Positions 1 through 6,286 of a DNA stretch of 6,286 nucleotides are shown piece after piece. Below the pieces are notes generated by a model. The model was not told where the DNA came from. It saw only the letters and a list, made by a program, of their open reading frames with translations, and did no database searches. Origin of the DNA: Anaeromyxobacteraceae bacterium. GTDB taxonomy: Bacteria > Myxococcota > Myxococcia > Myxococcales > Anaeromyxobacteraceae. The first letter of the stretch is position 1, and the number at the start of each line of letters is the position of its first letter. Location: contig DAIEMM010000250.1 in NCBI GenBank assembly GCA_027349605.1, positions 1 through 6,286 on the forward strand, read 5' to 3'. The position numbers were made by a program, and so were the translations under genes.

Positions 1-1050
1 CTCGATCTCGTGCACGTCGTCGGCCAGGGTCCCCTGCCAGGCCGTGACCGTCGCGGCGTGCCCGGCCAGCCAGGGGATGGCGACGAGCGCGAGGAGGGAG
101 ACCGTGACCGCGACGCGCTCCTGCCGGGAAAGGTAGGCCCAGGCCGCGAGGGCGGCCACGAAGAGGACCGCGAACGGGCCCAGCCGGAACACGAAGGGCA
201 GCGCGAGCAATGCCAGCGCGAGCGCCGTGGACTGGCCGGGAGTTCCGGCGCGGACCACCGGGAGGTGGCGGAAGTCGTGCAGGAAGATGCGCAGGCGGGA
301 GAGGAAGAGGAGGGAGATGGTGGCCGCGGCGGCGCCGAAGAGGGCCGCGATGGCCGCCCCCGAGAGGTCGCCGAGGAGCGCCCTCGCCACGTGGGGATCC
401 TGGGCCGCGGCGGCGAGTCCGGCCCAGGCGGCGCGAAGCGCGGGGAGCGGCCGCATCGGCTCGGACGCGAGGCGGGCGCGCGCCAGCGCGAAGTGAGGTT
501 CCGGCAGGTCCGGGGCGAGGGCCACCGCCAGGGTGGCGTGCTCGACGGCGTCGTCCACCGCCCGGGCGCTCAGGGATCGTTCGGCGTCCCGCACCTCCGC
601 GATGGCGTGCCAGGGGAGGCTCGCGATGCCCAGTTCCCGCATGGCGTCGCGCAGGGACAGGGCGGCCGCCCGGCTGGCCGGCCCGTCCTGCTCGCGCACC
701 GCATTCCGTCGCGCCTGCCAGAGCTCCTCGATCCGCCCCGGGGGGATCCCGACCGGCTGGAGGGGGCGCTGGAGCCTGCGCAGCTCGTCGGGGCCGATGC
801 TCACTCCCGGCGCCACCCCCGGTGGGGGAGTCCCGGCCGCGGCGGAGGGGGCGGAGGGGGGCGGAGGAAGGGGCTCGGGCGGCAGCGCCGGCTCCGGCAC
901 CGGCTCGACGGAGCGGGCCGCCCTGGACTTCGGTTCGTCCGCGGGGAGCTCGCCCTCCACGAGCGAGGGAGCCTGGACCTGGGCCCCTGCCGGGGAGGGT
1001 GCCAGGAGAAGGAGCCAGGCGGCGAGGGCGACGGTCGCAGGAATTCTCAC
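1..1050 (-). CDS. Secreted/membrane protein of unknown function, signal peptide plus TPR-like and multi-TM regions (3' end cut by window)
   Basis: No family is recognised. The reading frame is open for 350 codons to the window edge. Residues 1-23 form a signal peptide: Arg2, a hydrophobic core at 5-17 and an AGA cleavage site before Gln24. Residues 48-83 are a low-complexity Pro/Ala linker. Residues 85-227 look helical, and about 164-197 resemble one tetratricopeptide repeat (alternating Ala/Leu followed by LAPDLPEPHFALA). Hydrophobic segments at about 229-250, 274-289, 291-308 and 313-331 are likely transmembrane helices, so the N-terminal half would lie in the periplasm. The start is GTG at 1050, because it gives a compact signal peptide; an in-frame GTG at 1071 would add seven residues (MLAFDSR). 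Neither has a clear Shine-Dalgarno sequence. It is divergent from mazG. Such signal-linker-TPR-TM proteins are common in myxobacteria, but a role cannot be assigned. The start is moderately certain and the frame is well supported by codon bias. Confidence 0.75.
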   Translation of the reverse strand, partial: MRIPATVALAAWLLLLAPSPAGAQVQAPSLVEGELPADEPKSRAARSVEPVPEPALPPEPLPPPPSAPSAAAGTPPPGVAPGVSIGPDELRRLQRPLQPVGIPPGRIEELWQARRNAVREQDGPASRAAALSLRDAMRELGIASLPWHAIAEVRDAERSLSARAVDDAVEHATLAVALAPDLPEPHFALARARLASEPMRPLPALRAAWAGLAAAAQDPHVARALLGDLSGAAIAALFGAAAATISLLFLSRLRIFLHDFRHLPVVRAGTPGQSTALALALLALPFVFRLGPFAVLFVAALAAWAYLSRQERVAVTVSLLALVAIPWLAGHAATVTAWQGTLADDVHEIE

Positions 1051-1058
1051 GCGAGAAT
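1043..1058. repeat. 6-bp perfect inverted repeat around the GTG start of the leftmost gene
   Basis: ATTCTC (1043-1048) and GAGAAT (1053-1058) are separated by four bases. In the minus-strand transcript the GTG start at 1050-1048 straddles the loop and the 3' arm, so a small hairpin could limit ribosome access. It is short enough to be chance. Confidence 0.35.
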
Positions 1059-1085
1059 CGAATGCTAGCACGGGGGATTCCGGGC

Positions 1086-1091
1086 TAGAAA
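1086..1091 (+). promoter_or_regulatory. Possible -10 element (TAGAAA) for mazG
   Basis: TAGAAA matches the TATAAT consensus at four of six positions and sits 6 bp before the mazG ATG, so transcription would begin at or next to the start codon (near-leaderless). No good -35 is present 16-18 bp upstream. The same string TAGAAACCG recurs at the candidate rpsT -10 (2230-2238), which mildly supports a promoter role. Weak evidence. Confidence 0.3.
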
Positions 1092-1097
1092 CCGGCG

Positions 1098-1946
1098 ATG
1101 AACCGGATCGCCGCCTCCGTCGACCGTCTCCTCGCCATCATGGCCCGCCTCCGCGGCCCCGACGGCTGCCCCTGGGACCGGGAGCAGACGCTCTCGACCC
1201 TTCGACCTTACGTCCTCGAGGAGACCTACGAGGTCCTCGAGGCCATCGACGGCGGGGACCCGGAGGCCCATCGCGAAGAGCTCGGCGACCTCCTCCTCCA
1301 GATCGTCTTCCAGGCGCGGATCGCCGAGGAGGAGGGGCGCTTCGACTTCGGAGGCGTCGCCGACGCGATCTCCGAGAAGCTCCTCTCCCGCCATCCCCAC
1401 GTGTTCGGACCCGACGCCCGCAGCCCGGAAGCGCGGCCCGACCCGGCCGCCCCCGGAGTCCGGGATTCGGACGGCGTGCTGCGCCAGTGGGCGGCGATCA
1501 AGAAGAAGGAGAACGAGGCCAAGGGGCGCGGGAAGAGCGTCCTGGAGGGCGTGCCGCGCGAGCTCCCCGGGCTGGCGCGGGCGGAGCGGCTGACCGAGAA
1601 GGCGAGCCGGATCGGCTTCGACTGGCCCGACGCCGCCGGCGCACGCGCCAAGGTGGCGGAGGAACTGGGGGAGCTCGACGAGGCCATCGCATCGGGGAAC
1701 CGTGCGCGCATGGAGGACGAGCTCGGGGACCTGCTCTTCGCGACAGCGAATCTCGCACGGAAGCTGGGGATTCCTCCGGAGGAGGCGCTGCGGGGCACTC
1801 TCGCGAAGTTCATCTCCCGCTTCGAGTACGTCGAGGAGGGACTCGCTCGCCGGGGCGTCGCCCACGGGGATGCGACCCTCGAGGAGATGGACCGGCTGTG
1901 GGACGAGGCGAAGGCGCTTTCCCGACAAAACCCGAGGACTTCTTGA
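1098..1946 (+). CDS. mazG: MazG nucleoside triphosphate pyrophosphohydrolase
   Basis: A cytosolic all-alpha NTP pyrophosphohydrolase that converts (d)NTPs to NMPs plus PPi. In the family this clears aberrant nucleotides and, in E. coli, lowers ppGpp during starvation. The 282 residues hold the two MazG repeats. The N-terminal repeat has GPDGCPWDREQT (20-31), the EETYE segment (41-45) and EELGDLLLQIVF (60-71), supplying Mg-binding Glu/Asp, then the hallmark RHPHVF (98-103). The C-terminal repeat, the catalytic one in E. coli, has EELGELDEAI (188-197) and EDELGDLLFATANLARK (206 on). The motif QWAAIKKKE (130-138) joins them. The protein is slightly longer than E. coli MazG (263 residues), mostly from a Pro/Ala-rich stretch at about 105-125. 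ATG at 1098 fits the family N-terminus, though no strong ribosome-binding site precedes it. It ends in TGA. No mazEF genes are adjacent, so the name implies no toxin-antitoxin context. Confidence 0.97.
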   Translation: MNRIAASVDRLLAIMARLRGPDGCPWDREQTLSTLRPYVLEETYEVLEAIDGGDPEAHREELGDLLLQIVFQARIAEEEGRFDFGGVADAISEKLLSRHPHVFGPDARSPEARPDPAAPGVRDSDGVLRQWAAIKKKENEAKGRGKSVLEGVPRELPGLARAERLTEKASRIGFDWPDAAGARAKVAEELGELDEAIASGNRARMEDELGDLLFATANLARKLGIPPEEALRGTLAKFISRFEYVEEGLARRGVAHGDATLEEMDRLWDEAKALSRQNPRTS

Positions 1947-2030
1947 ACCTTTGGCTCGTCTGTCCTCCTTCGTGGAAAGTACGTGGACAAAAAATGGCGG
2001 CCCTGGGGTACCCCCCGCATCGACACCGGA

Positions 2031-2058
2031 TTGACACAGGACAGGCGCGCGCTTCAAT
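2031..2058 (+). promoter_or_regulatory. Candidate distal rpsT promoter (P1)
   Basis: A perfect TTGACA -35 (2031-2036) is followed after 16 bp by TTCAAT (2053-2058), which has four of six consensus matches. Perfect -35 hexamers are uncommon by chance in such GC-rich DNA, and the element opens an AT-richer patch. A transcript would start near 2065 and have a leader of about 200 nt before rpsT. Confidence 0.5.
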
Positions 2059-2085
2059 CGGCCTAACTTTCATCATTTCAATAGG
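2053..2085 (+). repeat. Direct repeat TTCAATnGG, 24-bp period
   Basis: TTCAATCGG (2053-2061) and TTCAATAGG (2077-2085) repeat with a 24-bp period. The first copy overlaps the putative P1 -10 and the second lies just past the expected start site. The layout suits a regulator-binding site, but only nine positions repeat, so confidence is low. Confidence 0.35.
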
Positions 2086-2090
2086 TTAGG
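2062..2090. repeat. Inverted repeat CCTAAC / GTTAGG
   Basis: CCTAAC (2062-2067) and its exact complement GTTAGG (2085-2090) flank a 17-base AT-rich spacer. The dyad covers the predicted P1 transcription start, which suits an operator, or a weak stem at the extreme 5' end of the transcript. No regulator can be named. Confidence 0.35.
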
Positions 2091-2099
2091 ATGTGTTCG

Positions 2100-2134
2100 C
2101 CCGCTCGGGCCCGATGACGCGAGTCCCAAGCGGG
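2100..2134. repeat. GC-rich imperfect inverted repeat in rpsT leader
   Basis: CCCGCTCGGG (2100-2109) and CCCAAGCGGG (2125-2134) pair in nine of ten positions around a 15-base loop. As RNA this would be a stable stem in a transcript from P1. No T-run follows on the plus strand, so it does not look like a standard intrinsic terminator. It may be a leader structure. Confidence 0.45.
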
Positions 2135-2206
2135 TACCTTGACCCCTGAAAGTTCTCCGAAGTGGATAACTCACCGTGTCGAAGGGATTGTCGTCCTCCA
2201 AAACGC

Positions 2207-2235
2207 TTGACGCGCCGAGGGCCGGGCGGTAGAAA
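2207..2235 (+). promoter_or_regulatory. Candidate proximal rpsT promoter (P2), TTGACG-17 bp-TAGAAA
   Basis: TTGACG (2207-2212), inside the CTTGAC context frequent in housekeeping promoters, is separated by the optimal 17 bp from TAGAAA (2230-2235). The predicted start is near 2242, giving a leader of about 30 nt that ends in a good ribosome-binding site. This is the best sigma-70-type promoter in the window. The -10 lies within a small dyad, GCGGT-agaa-ACCGC (2226-2239). Confidence 0.6.
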
Positions 2236-2256
2236 CCGCGACCTTCGAGAACCCCC

Positions 2257-2263
2257 AGGGGAG
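2257..2263 (+). promoter_or_regulatory. Ribosome-binding site deciding the TTG start of rpsT
   Basis: AGGGGAG lies 8 nt before TTG at 2272. It is the clearest Shine-Dalgarno match at any gene start here, and it fixes a non-ATG start that the S20 N-terminus (ANTRSADKR) also demands. Confidence 0.75.
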
Positions 2264-2271
2264 AAGCACAC

Positions 2272-2544
2272 TTGGCAAACACCCGCTCCGCCGACAAGCG
2301 CAATCGCCAGTCCCAGAAGCGCCGGGCCCGCAACCAGGCCGTGCGCACCCGCGTGAAGAGCGCCGTGAAGAAGGTTCGCGAGACGCTGGAGGGCGGTGAG
2401 CAGGCCGCCGCGCAGGACGCGTTCAAGGCGGCAGCCCGGGTGATCGGCCAGGCGTCCTCGAAGGGCGTGGTCCACCGCAACACGGCTTCGCGGAAGATCT
2501 CCCGCCTCGCCAAGGCCGTCGCGAAGACCGCGCCGGCGAAGTAG
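2272..2544 (+). CDS. rpsT: 30S ribosomal protein S20
   Basis: Primary 16S rRNA-binding protein of the 30S subunit body, made almost entirely of alpha helices. The 90-residue product matches the family length. Its N-terminus (M)ANTRSADKRNRQSQKRR is the typical basic S20 start. The middle (TRVKSAVKKVRETLEGG, about 26-42) and the HRNTASRKISRLAKAV segment (68-83) carry the second and third helices, and the tail is Ala/Lys-rich. Initiation is at TTG 2272, set by the ribosome-binding site at 2257-2263; no in-frame ATG gives a complete S20. E. coli rpsT also starts with UUG and is autoregulated through this poor start codon, so similar feedback is a reasonable inference here. It ends in TAG, 9 bp from the convergent lptE stop. 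Confidence 0.97.
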   Translation: MANTRSADKRNRQSQKRRARNQAVRTRVKSAVKKVRETLEGGEQAAAQDAFKAAARVIGQASSKGVVHRNTASRKISRLAKAVAKTAPAK

Positions 2545-2553
2545 TTCCCTGCC

Positions 2554-3032
2554 CTACGGAGTCTCGAGCCGCTCGACGATCTCGAGAGCGGCCTCCTCCG
2601 CACCCCTGCGAAGGGCAAGCCGCCGCCGTCCTTCCGTGGCGATGGCGTCCACCTCACCCAGGTAGTCCACCTCCCGACGCACCTTGACCTGGGCCGCCTC
2701 CTGGCCGCTCACGATCATGCGCGCCTGGACCTCGAGCACCAGGCGCCAGGTCCCGCCCTGCGTCGTCAGGGGGGACGAGGCCGAGCGCGTCACCACGCCC
2801 TCGATGCGCGCGGACGCCCCCTCCCCGCCCGCCACCCCCCGCCGCGAGAGCTCGTCTCGAAGCGCGGCGGCCACCAGCGCTCCCGCCTCCGCGTCGGCGG
2901 TGCGGTTCTCGAGGGGGGGAACGAAGACCTGCCCGGCGCCGCCTGGAAGGCGCGCGGCGCCCGATCCCACGGCGTAGCCGCAGCCCGCCCCGGCGGCCAG
3001 CGCGACGACGGCCGCGACGAGCCCGAGGCGCC

Positions 3033-3036
<4 letters not shown>
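2554..3036 (-). CDS. lptE: LPS-assembly lipoprotein LptE
   Basis: Outer-membrane lipoprotein that plugs the LptD barrel in the last step of lipopolysaccharide export. The product has 160 residues. A hydrophobic signal segment (4-17) leads to Cys19 in the GCGY context typical of LptE. The lipobox is weak: Gly16-Ala17-Gly18 precede Cys19, where Leu at -3 would be usual. The mature part has the VFVPPLENRT motif (37-46), then the helix ALVAAALRDELSRRG (53-67) and a beta-rich region that includes a stretch like WRLVLEVQARM, as in the LptE fold. The ATG at 3036 overlaps the leuS TGA as ATGA, indicating translational coupling; no separate Shine-Dalgarno is seen. The leuS-lptE order is widespread in Proteobacteria. 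holA, which often follows, is absent here. Identification rests on order and motifs, since the family is divergent. Confidence 0.85.
2568..2592. terminator. Possible hairpin between convergent rpsT and lptE ends
   Basis: GCCGCTC (2568-2574) and GAGCGGC (2586-2592) form a perfect 7-bp G/C-rich dyad with an 11-base loop, 23 bases past the rpsT stop and inside the lptE 3' coding end. No T-run follows, so it is at best a weak or Rho-assisted terminator or an RNA 3'-end stabiliser. It may be incidental to the LptE codons. Confidence 0.3.
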
Positions 3037-5534
<2,498 letters not shown>

Positions 5535-5545
5535 GGAAGCCCGCG

Positions 5546-5573
5546 ATATTACCGCGGTACGGCGATTTTGCAC
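5546..5573 (-). promoter_or_regulatory. Weak candidate leuS promoter
   Basis: On the minus strand TAATAT (from 5551 to 5546) lies 16 bp after GTGCAA (5573 to 5568). Each hexamer is a poor-to-moderate match. Transcription would start near 5539, leaving almost no leader before leuS, consistent with the lack of a Shine-Dalgarno there. Confidence 0.3.
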
Positions 5574-5582
5574 CTGCGCGTT

Positions 5583-5598
5583 CCCCGGGGCTCCGGGG
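5583..5598. repeat. GC hairpin dyad in the leuS-asnS divergent region
   Basis: CCCCGG (5583-5588) and CCGGGG (5593-5598) form a perfect 6-bp dyad with a 4-base loop, immediately upstream of the TATATT box at 5599. It occupies the spacer of the asnS promoter, so it may be an operator or simply GC-rich noise. Confidence 0.35.
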
Positions 5599-5604
5599 TA
5601 TATT
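5599..5604 (+). promoter_or_regulatory. Candidate -10 element (TATATT) for asnS
   Basis: TATATT matches the -10 consensus at five of six positions and stands out in GC-rich DNA. A start near 5611 would give a 25-nt leader containing the GGAG at 5623-5626 before ATG 5636. No recognisable -35 lies 16-18 bp upstream; TTGCAC at 5568-5573 is 25 bp away, too far for a standard pair. Confidence 0.45.
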
Positions 5605-5635
5605 GCGCGCCTCTTTCGCCCCGGAGAACCCAGAG

Positions 5636-6286
5636 ATGGCCGAGAACGTCTACGTCGCCGACATCGCCGCGCACGAGTGGCAGGAGGTCACCCTCCGCGG
5701 CTGGCTCCACAACCGCCGATCCTCGGGGAAGCTGCACTTCCTCCAGGTCCGCGACGGCACCGGGACCATCCAGTGCGTGGTCTTCAAGGGGAACGTGACC
5801 CCGGAGGCCTTCACCGAGGCCGACCACCTGCCGCAGGAGACCTCCATCGTGGTGACCGGGCTCGTCAAGAAGGAGCCCCGTTCCCCCATCGGCTTCGAGA
5901 TCGACGTGCGCGGGCTGTAGGTCCACGCACGGCCGGCGCGCGAGTTCCCCATCGGCCACAAGGAGCACGGGGTGGCCTTCCTCATGGAGCAGCGCCACCT
6001 CTGGCTCCGGTCCCCGCGCCAGAACGTGATCCTGCGGGTGCGCCACACCGTCGAGAAGGCCATCCGCGACTTCTTCGACCGGCGCGGGTTCACCCTGGTG
6101 GACGGCCCCATCTTCACGCCCGCCGCCTGCGAGGGGACGAGCACGCTCTTCGAGGTGCCCTACTTCGACCTGGGCAAGGCCTACCTGACCCAGTCCGGCC
6201 AGCTCTACATGGAAGCCGCCGCCATGGCCCTCGGGAAGGTCTACTCCTTCGGGCCCACCTTCCGGGCGGAGAAGTCGAAGACCCGG
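5636..6286 (+). pseudogene. asnS: Asparaginyl-tRNA synthetase, interrupted by an in-frame TAG and cut by the window end
   Basis: Class II synthetase that charges tRNA-Asn in the cytosol. The 217 codons present are about half of a usual AsnRS. Codons 1-94 give the OB-fold anticodon-binding domain: VTLRGWLHNRRSSGKLHF (18-35), then LQVRDGTGTIQCVVFKG. Codon 95 is TAG. The same frame then continues without a shift: FPIGHKEHG (104-112), FLMEQRHLWLRSPRQN (115-130), class II motif 1 (about 134-160), CEGTSTLFEV (165-174), YLTQSGQLYMEAAAMA (183-198) and motif 2 FGPTFRAEKSKTR (205-217), which runs off the window. At codon 95 relatives usually have a residue such as Glu in a DLEVV-like strand, so one base change from GAG or CAG explains the stop. 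ATG 5636 has GGAG at 5623-5626. Whether it is a true pseudogene or a sequencing error is open; downstream conservation argues for very recent mutation or error. Confidence 0.85.
5918..5920 (+). other. In-frame amber codon inside asnS
   Basis: TAG occupies codon 95, at the end of the anticodon-binding domain (preceding residues IDVRGL). Coding signal and AsnRS motifs continue in the same frame on both sides, so this is a substitution and not an indel. rpsT and lptE in this window both use TAG as their natural stop, so general amber reassignment is unlikely. The nearest in-frame restart, ATG 5984, would drop the whole tRNA-recognition domain. Confidence 0.9.

Larger units (their letters stand above)
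1947..2271 (+). other. 325-bp gene-free region: mazG 3' end and rpsT leader/promoter region
   Basis: No credible protein-coding frame or tRNA is visible. The first part (1947-2030) has no hairpin with a T-run that would terminate mazG. At 2031-2096 composition turns AT-richer than anywhere else in the window and holds a -35-like TTGACA, a direct repeat and an inverted repeat. At 2100-2134 there is a GC-rich imperfect inverted repeat, and at 2207-2235 a second, better-spaced promoter close to rpsT. The region is best read as a control and leader region for rpsT. A small RNA between the two promoters is possible but unproven. Confidence 0.55.

Noticed and set aside
10..1068. Open 352-codon frame on the plus strand
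   Set aside because: Its protein is low-complexity Arg/Gly/Glu-rich. The opposite strand has a coherent signal peptide and TM helices, so this is an antisense shadow of high GC content.
1098..1946. mazG as part of a toxin-antitoxin or defence locus
   Set aside because: No mazE, mazF or other defence genes flank it, and the two-domain protein is the housekeeping type.
2005..2014. GGGGTACCCC palindrome as a regulatory site or terminator
   Set aside because: A perfect but isolated 10-bp GC palindrome with no T-run or partner; chance in GC-rich DNA cannot be excluded.
533..2089. 518-codon plus-strand frame spanning the leftmost gene, mazG and part of the intergenic region
   Set aside because: It overlaps the clear MazG frame and yields Arg/Pro-rich low-complexity protein without domains.
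2139..2170. TTGACC followed by GATAAC as a third rpsT promoter
   Set aside because: The spacer is 20 bp and no acceptable -10 lies at 16-18 bp.
2091..2260. Possible tRNA or other structural RNA in the rpsT upstream region
   Set aside because: No cloverleaf, T-arm consensus or CCA end could be assembled from the sequence.
5918..5920. TAG as a pyrrolysine or reassigned sense codon
   Set aside because: rpsT and lptE end at TAG at the expected family lengths, reading through the rpsT TAG would add more than 50 antisense residues, and AsnRS is not a known pyrrolysine protein.
5549..6144. Minus-strand frames antisense to asnS
   Set aside because: The AsnRS motifs lie on the plus strand; these are shadows.

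Overview
The window is GC-rich (by eye around 70%), with strong G/C bias at third codon positions. It carries ordinary housekeeping genes of a diderm bacterium. LptE implies an outer membrane with lipopolysaccharide. The base composition and protein style (Ala/Arg/Pro-rich) resemble Myxococcota, for example Anaeromyxobacter-like lineages. That placement is an inference from style, not from a database match.

Layout from left to right: (1) 1-1050, minus strand: the N-terminal 350 codons of a secreted or membrane-anchored protein of unknown function, cut by the left window edge. (2) 1098-1946, plus strand: mazG, a house-cleaning NTP pyrophosphohydrolase, divergent from gene 1 across 47 bp. (3) 1947-2271: a 325-bp gene-free stretch with two plausible promoters and several small repeats, leading into (4) rpsT, ribosomal protein S20, 2272-2544, plus strand, starting at TTG. 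(5) 2554-3036, minus strand: lptE, convergent with rpsT across 9 bp. (6) 3033-5534, minus strand: leuS, whose stop codon overlaps the lptE start (ATGA), so leuS-lptE form an operon. (7) 5636-6286, plus strand: the first half of asnS, divergent from leuS across about 100 bp, carrying an in-frame TAG at codon 95 and cut by the right window edge.

The genes serve translation (leuS, asnS, rpsT), nucleotide-pool sanitation (mazG) and envelope biogenesis (lptE, probably gene 1). I see no mobile element, CRISPR array, tRNA, rRNA, toxin-antitoxin module or defence system, and no evidence of a new biological system. The most unusual observation is the amber codon inside an otherwise well-conserved asnS reading frame. 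Second is the long, structured, apparently two-promoter leader of rpsT.
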